Source: JAKZSU01 sp047517485
Lineage (GTDB): Bacteria > Pseudomonadota > Alphaproteobacteria > UBA7887
Assembly: GCA_047517485.1 (NCBI GenBank)
Contig: JAKZSU010000210.1
Location: 1-13,489 of the forward strand
Direction of reading: 5' to 3'
Length of the DNA: 13,489 nucleotides
The notes under the pieces are model-generated. The model saw nothing but the letters and a program-made list of their open reading frames with translations. It was not told where the DNA came from and made no database searches. Positions 6,339 through 13,382 of the stretch are shown piece after piece (within the stretch, counting starts at the first letter, position 1; each line of letters starts with the position of its first letter). The position numbers and the translations under genes were made by a program.

Positions 6339-6368
6339 TCAAATGGGTCATTATTAACCACCCTTGGT
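6339..6368 (-). repeat. right terminal inverted repeat of the 285-bp element
   Basis: Perfect reverse complement of 6084-6113. It ends 4 nt before the AGAAAGAGA ribosome-binding-like stretch of the NIPSNAP gene. Confidence 0.9.
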
Positions 6369-6387
6369 ATAAGAAAGAGAGCGCTTC

Positions 6388-7026
6388 ATGATTCACGAAC
6401 TGCGGATGTACACGGTGCGGCCGGGCAAATTGCAAACCGTGATCGAGGCCAGCGGCACCGTCGGCCAGCGGATTCGCGCGACCGGCGATTTCGGCACGCT
6501 CGAAGGCCATTTCGGCAGCGAGATTGGCCGGCTCAATCAGTATATTCACCTCTGGAGCTACGACAGTGTCGACGATATGCGCCGCAAGCGCGCCGAACTC
6601 GGCGGCCTCGAGGCGTGGCGCACCGAGTTCGGGCCGCTGATGCGACCGCATATCATCGATCAGACAATTCGCTTGCTCGACCCGGTGATCGCCATGAAGA
6701 CGCCGGAGACCGAGGGCAATCTCTACGAATTGCGGACCTACACGGTGAAAGTCGGCCGCGCCGTTCCGTGGTGCGCGCTGATGGCCGAGCATCTGCACGT
6801 GCGCGAGAAATATTCGATGAACTGCGGCCTGTGGACGACGATTTCCCCCGATCCCAACCAGGTGGTGCATCTCTGGGCGTATGAGAGTTTCGAACAGCGC
6901 CAGGCGGTTCGCGCGCAATCGCAGGCCGATCCCGAGTGGCAGGCCTTTCTCGCCGAGGCCGGACCGCAGATCGAAACCATGGACTCGATGCTACTGCTGC
7001 CATCGGCCTATTCGCCGCGCAAATAG
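6388..7026 (+). CDS. tandem NIPSNAP-domain protein
   Basis: A 212-residue protein made of two NIPSNAP units, about residues 1-103 and 111-210. Each begins with the same motif (HELRMYTVRPGK and YELRTYTVKVGR) and each has a His-Leu-Trp block (YIHLWSYDS and VVHLWAYES). NIPSNAP domains form a ferredoxin-like dimeric alpha/beta-barrel fold; the bacterial members have no settled function and often lie near catabolic genes. The two halves together make a pseudo-dimer. An AGAAAGAGA purine run (6372-6380) precedes the ATG by 7 nt, just outside the palindromic element. Transcription probably reads through from the thioesterase or starts in or near the element. A heme- or substrate-binding accessory role is possible but cannot be shown from sequence. 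Confidence 0.85.
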   Translation: MIHELRMYTVRPGKLQTVIEASGTVGQRIRATGDFGTLEGHFGSEIGRLNQYIHLWSYDSVDDMRRKRAELGGLEAWRTEFGPLMRPHIIDQTIRLLDPVIAMKTPETEGNLYELRTYTVKVGRAVPWCALMAEHLHVREKYSMNCGLWTTISPDPNQVVHLWAYESFEQRQAVRAQSQADPEWQAFLAEAGPQIETMDSMLLLPSAYSPRK

Positions 7027-7041
7027 GGCCCGTGGCGGGCC
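7027..7041 (+). terminator. weak terminator-like hairpin
   Basis: GGCCCG-TGG-CGGGCC, a perfect 6-bp GC-rich stem, begins directly after the NIPSNAP stop codon. No T-run follows, so intrinsic termination is uncertain; it may only protect the RNA end. Confidence 0.3.
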
Positions 7042-7049
7042 GGCCGCTG

Positions 7050-7076
7050 ATTCAAGGTTTTGGTTCGATCTTGAAT
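7050..7076. promoter_or_regulatory. operator-like inverted repeat upstream of the transporter operon
   Basis: ATTCAAG-N13-CTTGAAT is a perfect 7-bp inverted repeat. A weak promoter candidate overlaps it (TTGGTT 7060-7065, 17 bp, TATGGT 7083-7088), 31 nt ahead of the binding-protein ATG. This layout suits a dimeric regulator of substrate uptake. Both the promoter and the operator are inferred from pattern only. Confidence 0.35.
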
Positions 7077-7118
7077 TGAGGCTATGGTGGTGGCGTCCGC
7101 ATTCTAGGGAGGTGCGCC

Positions 7119-8471
7119 ATGGGATCGTCACGTTTAACTCGCCGTCGTTTTGTCCAACTCGGTGCCGGGGCGACAGCCGCCGTCAGCGCCGCGCCGTACA
7201 TTAAAACGGCGCATTCGGCGGGGTCACTGGCGCTCGGGATCTGGGATCACTGGGTGCCCGGGGTCAACGACGTTATGAGAAAAATCTGCGTCGATTGGGG
7301 CACCGCCAACAATGTCGAGGTGACGGTCGATTTCATCACCTCGATCGGCAACAAACTGTTGCTCACCGGCCAAGCCGAATCGCGCGCCGAGACCGGGCAC
7401 GACATCTATTGCGTGCCGGTGTGGCTGGTCTCGCTGTTCCGCGACAGGCTGGAACCGGTCGATGACGTGGTCGCGGAAATCATCTCCCGCCACGGCCCGT
7501 TGGTCCCCTATATCGAATATCTCGCCAAGATCGACGGTACCTGGAAAGGGGTTCCCGCGCCCACGGGTAGCCTCTCCTATGCCCAAGTTTCGCGCGCCGA
7601 CCTGTTTCTCGAGCATGCCGGCATCGACCTCAAGGCGCTCTATCCGGCGGGTGGCGGGCGCGATGAGAGCCTGACCGATGCGTGGACCTGGGAGGCGTTT
7701 CTTAGCGCCGCCGAGAAGCTTCACGCGATTGGCAAACCGTTCGGCGCGCCGATCGCGCCGACTCCCGACGGCTCCGCGTGGCTGAGCACTTTGTTTGCCG
7801 CCTATGGCGCGGTCATGGTCGATGAGAGCGGCGATATTGTTATCGATTCCGATGAAACCCGGGTTGTCCTCGAATATCTCACCCGGCTCACCAAGGCGAT
7901 GCCGGAAGGGGTCTATGCCTGGGATGACGCGGGCAACAATCGCTGGATGATATCGGGCGAGGGCTCGTCGATCTTCAATCCGCCGAGCGCCTGGGCGGTC
8001 GCCAAGCGCGATAATCCCGATGTCGCGAAACATTTCTGGCATCACGATGTGCCGCGCGGACCCGCCGGTCGTTTCCGGGCGTCGGCACCGTTCTTCTGGG
8101 GGGTGTGGGATTTCTCGCCCAACATCGGCGCCGCCAAGGAACTCTTCCTGCATGTCAGCGAGCCGGATGTCGTTTCAACCATGCTGGCGGCGTCACAAGG
8201 GTTCGATCTGCCGCTCATTCAGGCCTATTACCAGACCAATAATATTTGGGGCACCGCCACACCGCCGGACGGCGTGCTCTATAACTATCCGATCCGCGGC
8301 GACGAGCAGCTCACTACCGCCGGCATTCCGGCGCCGCCCGAGATCGCCTCGCAGATCGCCACCCAGGGTGTCTACCCCAATCTGGTGGCGGAAGTGACCC
8401 AGGGCGGCGAATCCTTCGACGACGCGATCGCCTGGGCGGAGAACGAACTCGAAGGCCTGATGCGCGGGTAG
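7119..8471 (+). CDS. Tat-exported extracellular solute-binding protein (CUT1 type)
   Basis: A 450-residue periplasmic binding protein of an ABC importer. The N-terminus has a twin-arginine signal, T7-R8-R9-R10-F11-V-Q-L-G, then a short hydrophobic stretch GAGATAAVSAAP, with cleavage likely near residues 31-34 (AHSAG). The mature protein fits family 1 extracellular solute-binding proteins by length and by blocks such as TGHDIYCVPVW, TWEAFLSAAEKL and an aromatic-rich region around FFWGVWDF. AGGGAGGTG (7106-7114) is a strong ribosome binding site 4 nt before the ATG. It leads the operon with two permeases and the ATPase. Export through Tat suggests folding, or cofactor or ligand binding, in the cytoplasm before transport. 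The ligand is unknown; by its partners a sugar, polyol or glycoside-like compound is likely. Confidence 0.88.
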   Translation: MGSSRLTRRRFVQLGAGATAAVSAAPYIKTAHSAGSLALGIWDHWVPGVNDVMRKICVDWGTANNVEVTVDFITSIGNKLLLTGQAESRAETGHDIYCVPVWLVSLFRDRLEPVDDVVAEIISRHGPLVPYIEYLAKIDGTWKGVPAPTGSLSYAQVSRADLFLEHAGIDLKALYPAGGGRDESLTDAWTWEAFLSAAEKLHAIGKPFGAPIAPTPDGSAWLSTLFAAYGAVMVDESGDIVIDSDETRVVLEYLTRLTKAMPEGVYAWDDAGNNRWMISGEGSSIFNPPSAWAVAKRDNPDVAKHFWHHDVPRGPAGRFRASAPFFWGVWDFSPNIGAAKELFLHVSEPDVVSTMLAASQGFDLPLIQAYYQTNNIWGTATPPDGVLYNYPIRGDEQLTTAGIPAPPEIASQIATQGVYPNLVAEVTQGGESFDDAIAWAENELEGLMRG

Positions 8472-8480
8472 GAGCACGCC

Positions 8481-9416
8481 ATGGCGACCGCCGCCGAACT
8501 CTCGTCACTCGCGCCGCCGACCCGGTCCCAGCCGGTCAGCCGGTGGCGCAAATTTATCGGCCGCAAGTCGACCGTGGGGGTGTTGATGTGCGTGCCGTTG
8601 TTGGCGCTGGTGTTCGGCCTCGTCGCCTACCCGGCGGCCTATGCGATGTTCCTCGCCATGCTCAACAAGGCCGAGACCGAATTCGTTGGCCTCGATAATT
8701 TCTTCTTTCTGTTCAAGCGCGACACCTTCTGGATGGTGGTTCGCCAATCGGTGATGTTCGCGTTGGTCGCGGTGTTGTTCAAGGTGCTGATCGGCTTGAT
8801 CGCGGCGCATGCGATCAACACCATCCCGGCCAAGGGACAGCGCAAATGGCGCGGCATGATGTTGGTGCCGTGGGTGATCCCGCCGGCCTTGTCGACGCTC
8901 GGCTGGTGGTGGCTGTTCGAGCCGACCTACAGCGCGCTCAATTGGCTGCTCACCGCGATCGGCGCCGACACCATCCCGTGGCTCAGCGATGACTTCTGGG
9001 CGCGGGTTTCGGTGATTCTGGTCAATGTCTGGGTCGGCGCGCCGTTCTTCCTGATCATGTATCTCGCGGCGCTCAAATCGATTCCGGAAGATCTTTACGA
9101 GGCGGCGGCGATCGATGGCGCCAATGGCTGGCAGCGACTGTTCCACATCACCCTGCCGATGATGCGCAACATCATCGCCATCACGGTGCTGTTTTCGATC
9201 ATCGTCACCTTCGCTAATTTCGACATCGTGCGGGTTCTCACCCAAGGTGGGCCACGTAACTCGACGCACCTGTTCGCGACCTACGCGTTCCGTGTCGGCA
9301 TCGAATCCGGCGATATCCCGCTCGGCGCGGCGGTCTCGCTGTTTATGTTCCCGGTGCTCGCGATCCTCGCCTTCATCATCCTGCGCAACGTGCGCAGGCG
9401 CGCGATGGAACTCTGA
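8481..9416 (+). CDS. ABC transporter permease, MalF/UgpA type
   Basis: A 311-residue inner-membrane permease with about six transmembrane helices. The first (about residues 32-58) follows a basic cytoplasmic N-terminus. The cytoplasmic EAA loop begins at E207 (EAAAIDGANGWQRLFHITLP), the site that docks with the ATPase. This placement, and the TQGGP segment after it, are usual for the MalF/UgpA half of CUT1 importers. The start codon lies 9 nt after the binding-protein stop, and the ribosome binding site TAGGAG overlaps that stop. The TGA overlaps the next permease's ATG by one base, so the two subunits are made in equal amounts by coupled translation. Confidence 0.92.
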   Translation: MATAAELSSLAPPTRSQPVSRWRKFIGRKSTVGVLMCVPLLALVFGLVAYPAAYAMFLAMLNKAETEFVGLDNFFFLFKRDTFWMVVRQSVMFALVAVLFKVLIGLIAAHAINTIPAKGQRKWRGMMLVPWVIPPALSTLGWWWLFEPTYSALNWLLTAIGADTIPWLSDDFWARVSVILVNVWVGAPFFLIMYLAALKSIPEDLYEAAAIDGANGWQRLFHITLPMMRNIIAITVLFSIIVTFANFDIVRVLTQGGPRNSTHLFATYAFRVGIESGDIPLGAAVSLFMFPVLAILAFIILRNVRRRAMEL

Positions 9417-10306
9417 TGGCGAGCACCGGGAATATGAACAGCGAGACCGCCGCCGCGAGAAGCCGCACCCGCGATCGCCGCTGGGCGCTGATCATGGCGT
9501 ACGCTTGTCTTCTGCTGTTCGTGGTTTTTTTCCTGTTCCCGCCGTTCTACATGCTGCTGACCTCGCTCAAGACCAACCGCGAGATCGCATCGCTGTCGAC
9601 CAATCCATGGATCATCGAAATGGGCGTGACGTTTACCCATTACATCGATCTGCTGACCAAGACCGCGTTCCCGACCTACTTCCTCAACACCGCGATCGTC
9701 ACCCTGTGCGTGGTCGCCATCACCATGGTGTTCAGCGTGCTCGCGGCCTACGCCTTGTCGCGGCTCAAATTCTGGGGCGCCGGGGTGTTGGCCACCGGGA
9801 TTTTCCTCACCTATCTGGTTCCCGATACGCTGCTCTTCATCCCGCTGTTCAAGATCATCGGCGGGCTCGGGCTGCTGAATTCGAAATGGTCGCTGGTGCT
9901 GATCTATCCGACCTTGACGGTGCCGTTCTGCACCTGGATCATGATCGGCTATTTCTCGTCGATCCCGCGCGAACTCGACGAGGCGGCGCTGATCGACGGC
10001 GCCAACCACATGCAGATGTTGTTGAAGGTCTTCGTGCCGGTGGCGCTGCCCGGGATCATCGCGGCGATGATCTTCGCGTTCACCGTGTCGTGGGCGGCGT
10101 TCCTCTATCCGCTGGCCTATATCTACAGCGATTCCGAAATGGTGCTGACCGTCGGCACCGTCACCACCTTGATCAAAGGCGACGTGTTTCATTGGGGTGG
10201 GTTGATGGCCGGCGCCCTGCTCGCCGCCGCGCCGCCGGTGATCATCTACGCGTTTCTCATGGACTATTACATCGCCGGACTGACCAGCGGCGCGACGAAG
10301 GGATAG
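9416..10306 (+). CDS. ABC transporter permease, MalG/UgpE type
   Basis: A 296-residue permease, partner of the one upstream. The first membrane helix lies at about residues 22-46 (ALIMAYACLLLFVVFFLFPP), followed by the periplasmic stretch LTSLKTNREI that is typical of MalG-like subunits. The EAA loop begins at E189 (DEAALIDGANHMQMLLKVFV) and the protein ends with the usual YYIAGLTSGATKG tail. The ATG overlaps the preceding stop (TGATG). An in-frame ATG 18 nt downstream (9434) is an alternative start with little effect on the protein. The gene ends 4 nt before the ATPase. Confidence 0.92.
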   Translation: MASTGNMNSETAAARSRTRDRRWALIMAYACLLLFVVFFLFPPFYMLLTSLKTNREIASLSTNPWIIEMGVTFTHYIDLLTKTAFPTYFLNTAIVTLCVVAITMVFSVLAAYALSRLKFWGAGVLATGIFLTYLVPDTLLFIPLFKIIGGLGLLNSKWSLVLIYPTLTVPFCTWIMIGYFSSIPRELDEAALIDGANHMQMLLKVFVPVALPGIIAAMIFAFTVSWAAFLYPLAYIYSDSEMVLTVGTVTTLIKGDVFHWGGLMAGALLAAAPPVIIYAFLMDYYIAGLTSGATKG

Positions 10307-10310
10307 CCGC

Positions 10311-11411
10311 ATGGCCGATGTCAGCTTGCGCCAATTGCATAAAACGTTCGATCGCACCGAGGCGGTGCGCGGCATCGATCTCGACATCGCGCACGAGGAA
10401 TTCGTCGTCTTCGTCGGCCCGTCGGGTTGCGGCAAAAGCACCACCTTGCGGATGATCGCCGGGCTCGAGGAAATCACCGCCGGTGAAGTCCTGATCGACG
10501 GCGCAATAGTCAACGATGTGGCCGCCAAGGACCGCGACATCGCGATGGTGTTCCAGAACTACGCGCTCTATCCGCACATGACGGTGCACCAGAACATGTC
10601 GTTCGGCTTGCGGCTGCGCAAATTCCCCAAGGCCGAGATCGAATCGCGGGTCGCCGACGCCGCCCGGATACTCAGCATCACCGATCTGCTCGGCCGCAGG
10701 CCGCGCCAGCTCTCCGGTGGTCAGCGCCAGCGGGTGGCGATGGGCCGAGCGATCGTCCGCGACCCCAAGGTTTTCCTGTTCGACGAGCCGCTGAGCAATC
10801 TCGATGCCAAGTTGCGCGGCCAGATGCGGATTGAGATCAAACGTATCCATCAGCAGGTCCGCACCACCACGGTCTATGTTACCCACGATCAGGTCGAGGC
10901 GATGACCTTGGCCGACCGCGTGGTGGTGATGAACGACGGGTTGATCGAGCAAGTGGGGACACCGAGCGAGCTCTATGACACGCCGCGCACCCGTTTCGTC
11001 GCCGGCTTCATCGGCTCGCCGGCGATGAATTTTATCCCCTGCGAATTGATCGACGGCGGCAATGGCGCGGTCGCGGCGAAAGTCGATGACGTGATGACGC
11101 TCCCCCTGCCCGCCGAGCGCGGCGCGCGCTATCGCGATTACCTCGGCCGCTCCATGGTGCTCGGGATCAGGCCCGAGCATGTGCGCGAACGCCGTGCCGG
11201 CGACGGCGCCGATGGTGTCGAATGCGTCGTCTCGCCCGATGTCGTCGAGCCGCTGGGCATGGAAACCATGGTCTATATTTCGCTCAACGGATCCGATCTC
11301 TGCGCCCGGGTCGCGCCCGAGGCGTCGCCCAGTCCAGGCGCGCCGCTGAGCCTGTCGATCGACCCGCGCCGCGCCCACCTGATCGATCCGGAAACCGATC
11401 TGGTGCTATAG
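10311..11411 (+). CDS. ABC transporter ATPase, MalK/UgpC type
   Basis: A 366-residue ATPase that powers the importer. Visible parts in order: Walker A GPSGCGKST (36-44), Q-loop Q82-NYALYPHM, signature LSGGQRQRVAMGRA (134-147), Walker B VFLFDE (154-159) with D-loop SNLDA, and H-loop H192 in VTHDQVEAMTLADR. A C-terminal regulatory TOBE/OB-type domain follows from about residue 240 (IGSPAMNF) and includes GIRPEHV. Length and motifs are typical for CUT1 ATPases such as UgpC, MsmK and MalK. A GAAGGGA ribosome binding site lies upstream of the ATG, 4 nt after the permease stop. It ends the transporter operon; its stop region overlaps the ThDP enzyme gene on the other strand by 6 nt. Confidence 0.95.
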   Translation: MADVSLRQLHKTFDRTEAVRGIDLDIAHEEFVVFVGPSGCGKSTTLRMIAGLEEITAGEVLIDGAIVNDVAAKDRDIAMVFQNYALYPHMTVHQNMSFGLRLRKFPKAEIESRVADAARILSITDLLGRRPRQLSGGQRQRVAMGRAIVRDPKVFLFDEPLSNLDAKLRGQMRIEIKRIHQQVRTTTVYVTHDQVEAMTLADRVVVMNDGLIEQVGTPSELYDTPRTRFVAGFIGSPAMNFIPCELIDGGNGAVAAKVDDVMTLPLPAERGARYRDYLGRSMVLGIRPEHVRERRAGDGADGVECVVSPDVVEPLGMETMVYISLNGSDLCARVAPEASPSPGAPLSLSIDPRRAHLIDPETDLVL

Positions 11412-12950
11412 AACGACCTCGATCAGGTACGGGCCGGCGACCGCCAGGCCGCGTTCGATCGCGCGGCACAGACCATCGCCACTATCGACCCGTTCCGCTT
11501 CGACGCCCATGCCGGTGGCGATTTCGACCCAATCCAATGTCGGTCGGTCGAGGCTCAGCATGTCGATCGCGCGCGGTCCCGGATTGCCGGCGCCGACATT
11601 GGCGAGCTCGCCCTTGAGAATATTGTAGGCGCGGTTGGCGAATATCAGCGTCGTCACGTCGAGCCCCTCGCGCGCCTGGGTCCACAGCGCTTGCAGGCAG
11701 TACATGCCGGAGCCGTCGCTTTCCAGGCACAGCACCTTGCGATCGGGGCAGGCGACCGCGGCGCCGGTCGCCATCGGCAGTCCGAGTCCGATCGCGCCGC
11801 CGCGGTTCTGCAGCCAGTCGTGCGGCGGCGCGCCGGCGGTAATCGGCAGAATCCGGCGCCCGGTGGTGATGCTTTCGTCGACGACGATGGCGTTCTCGGG
11901 GAGTGTCGCGCCGATCGCCGCGGCGACCGAGTCGGGGGTCAACGGGCCGTTCGGTCGATCCGGGCGCGCCGCGGCCTGGGTGCGCGCCGATCCGTCCGGC
12001 GCCGCCACCGCGTCGGCGAGATCCGCGAGCGCCGCGGCGCAATCCTGGTCGGGGCGCGCCAGGGTGATGATTTCGGTGCCGTCTTGGGCCAGCAGGCTCG
12101 GCGTGTCGGGGTAAGCGAAGAACGCCGCCGGCCGCGCCGCCCCGACCAGCACGATGCGGCGAAACGGTGCCAGCACCGCCTGCGCTTGCGCCACCGGATA
12201 GGGGATACGGTCGACCGCGACCCGGCCGGCGCCGCGTTGGATGCGCTTGTTCATGCCTTCCGCGCGCAACCCGCAACCGGTTTGCGCGGCAATCGCGCCG
12301 GCGTGCGCGAGCGGCGCTGCCATCAAGCAATCGGCGCCGAGCAGCAGCAGCGTGCGCTGGTCGCTCAGCAGCGCTTGCGCCGCGGCATCGACCGTCGATT
12401 GCGCCACCGTTTCCGGCGCCATCACCATCGGCACCTCGCCGACCACCCCGCCGTCGCCCCATGCGGTGTCGGCGGGCAGGATCAGGGTGGCGATCTGACC
12501 CGGCGCCATGCGTGCCGCGGCGATCGCCTTGGCGCCGTCGCGGCCGACCCCCTCGGCGCGTTCCGAAGTGCGCACCCAGGCCGAGACCGGCGCCGCGAAC
12601 CCGGCGATATCCGAGGTCAGCGGGGTGTTGTACTGCACGTGATAGGTGGCGTGTTCGCCGACGATATTGACGATCGGCGAGCGCGCCTTCTTGGCGTTAT
12701 GAAGATTTGCCAGCGCATTGGCGAGCCCGGGGCCGAGGTGCAACAGGGTCGCCGCCGGGCGGGCCGTCATGCGTGCGTAGCCGTCCGCCGCGCCGCTGGC
12801 GACGCCCTCGAACAGGCACAGGATGCAGCGCATGCCGTCGATTTTGTCGAGCGCCGCGACGAAGTGCATCTCCGACGTCCCGGGATTGGTGAAACACACA
12901 TCGACCCCACCGCCGACCAGCGTGTGCACCAGACTTTCCGCTCCATTCAT
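11406..12950 (-). CDS. acetolactate synthase-like thiamine diphosphate enzyme
   Basis: A 514-residue ThDP-dependent enzyme of the IlvB/benzoylformate-decarboxylase type. The N-terminal pyrimidine-binding domain carries NPGTSEMHFVAAL (22-34) and the catalytic glutamate E48 in LFEGVASGAADGYARM. The C-terminal ThDP/Mg domain has S-D412-G followed about 27 residues later by N439 (ANRAYN), with NRGGAIGLGLPMATGAA before it. At 514 residues it is shorter than true acetolactate synthases (about 550-600), and no regulatory subunit gene is adjacent. It is therefore more likely a 2-keto acid decarboxylase or carboligase of unknown substrate than a branched-chain amino acid biosynthesis enzyme. GAGGGG (12957-12962) precedes the ATG by 6 nt. 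The gene is alone on this strand, convergent with the transporter, with the hairpin repeat array upstream. Confidence 0.88.
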   Translation of the reverse strand: MNGAESLVHTLVGGGVDVCFTNPGTSEMHFVAALDKIDGMRCILCLFEGVASGAADGYARMTARPAATLLHLGPGLANALANLHNAKKARSPIVNIVGEHATYHVQYNTPLTSDIAGFAAPVSAWVRTSERAEGVGRDGAKAIAAARMAPGQIATLILPADTAWGDGGVVGEVPMVMAPETVAQSTVDAAAQALLSDQRTLLLLGADCLMAAPLAHAGAIAAQTGCGLRAEGMNKRIQRGAGRVAVDRIPYPVAQAQAVLAPFRRIVLVGAARPAAFFAYPDTPSLLAQDGTEIITLARPDQDCAAALADLADAVAAPDGSARTQAAARPDRPNGPLTPDSVAAAIGATLPENAIVVDESITTGRRILPITAGAPPHDWLQNRGGAIGLGLPMATGAAVACPDRKVLCLESDGSGMYCLQALWTQAREGLDVTTLIFANRAYNILKGELANVGAGNPGPRAIDMLSLDRPTLDWVEIATGMGVEAERVDSGDGLCRAIERGLAVAGPYLIEVVL

Positions 12951-13073
12951 CGATCGCCCCTCGGATTAATTCTTGGCCGCGGACTATGCCTCGGATTGCC
13001 TCCCACGTCCGCCCCCTTTTTCGACCGCCCATCTCGACGGCTTCGTGGTCGCGTCCTATCATGCTCTTAACAC
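12951..13073. other. upstream region of the ThDP enzyme gene
   Basis: This non-coding stretch holds the ThDP gene ribosome binding site and, presumably, its promoter. I see no confident -35/-10 pair. An AT-rich patch (GATTAATTC, 12964-12972) is the only relaxed sequence near the start. Confidence 0.4.
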
Positions 13074-13104
13074 AAGCTGCATTGAGTGAAACCCATTGCA
13101 GCTT
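13074..13104 (+). repeat. divergent first hairpin of the repeat array
   Basis: AAGCTGCA (13074-13081) pairs with TGCAGCTT (13097-13104), and the stem continues inward with two mismatches to a GAA loop. It sits in the same place relative to the GGCAAGCGCG block as the other hairpins of the array but has a different stem sequence. Confidence 0.7.
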
Positions 13105-13382
13105 GGCAAGCGCGACCGCGCGTCCGAGCTAATGCGAGGAAAGCCTGCGTGGCGCTTGAACGCTCTTTAAAACCGCCATGAGCGATGCTCATTGCGGCAA
13201 GCGCGACCGCGCGCCCGAGCTTATGCGAGGAAAGCCTGCGTGGCGCTTGAACGCTCTTTAAAACCGCCATGAGCGATGCTCATTGCGGCAAGCGCGACCG
13301 CGCGCCCGAGCTTATGCGAGGCCAGCCTGCGTGGCGCTTGAACGCATTACAAACCGCGATGAGTCTTGTTCATCGCGGTTTG
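13105..13382. repeat. tandem array of 91-bp hairpin-bearing units
   Basis: Units start with GGCAAGCGCGACCGCGCG at 13105, 13196 and 13287. The first two are 91 bp each and differ at 2 positions. The third matches the second with one AA/CC difference up to about 13345 and then diverges. Each unit holds a 7-bp inverted repeat CAAGCGC...GCGCTTG (13107-13113 with 13152-13158 in unit 1) and ends in a hairpin: 13173-13197, 13264-13288, and a perfect 13-bp stem at 13350-13382. There are no unique spacers, so it is not a CRISPR array. It resembles composite intergenic palindromic repeats (BIME/REP-like), upstream of the ThDP gene. Confidence 0.85.

Larger units (their letters stand above)
6084..6368. 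mobile_element. 285-bp non-autonomous palindromic element (MITE-like)
   Basis: Positions 6084-6113 and 6339-6368 are perfect 30-bp inverted repeats of each other, beginning ACCAAGGGTGG. The interior is GC-rich and strongly palindromic. A 7-bp hairpin GGGTCGC/GCGACCC lies at 6143-6164. A near-perfect 18-bp inverted repeat pairs 6245-6262 with 6317-6334 (17/18), and it encloses GCGCCG/CGGCGC (6269-6274 with 6306-6311) and CGATGG-ACAC-CCATCG (6281-6296). The flanks ATAGG (6079-6083) and ATAAG (6369-6373) could be a degenerate 5-bp target duplication (4/5). No transposase is encoded; the 96-codon open frame inside starts in the left repeat and looks spurious. The element sits between the thioesterase coding sequence and the ribosome binding site of the NIPSNAP gene. 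Confidence 0.75.

Noticed and set aside
6101..6391. 96-codon plus-strand frame inside the palindromic element
   Set aside because: It starts in the terminal repeat, runs through hairpins, has low-complexity Arg/Ala/Pro content and no ribosome binding site; it is also open on the opposite strand because of the palindromes.
11691..13070. 459-codon plus-strand frame opposite the ThDP enzyme
   Set aside because: It is Arg/Asp/Gly-rich antisense shadow with no motifs; the minus-strand protein has clear ThDP signatures.
13067..13270. 67-codon minus-strand frame in the repeat array
   Set aside because: It lies wholly within the tandem repeats, so its codons repeat with the units; it has no ribosome binding site.
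13105..13382. CRISPR array
   Set aside because: The 91-bp units follow each other directly with no unique spacers, and the repeats are too long and carry internal hairpins.
13105..13382. Integron attC sites
   Set aside because: The units lack recognisable attC R/L core boxes and there are no gene cassettes between them.
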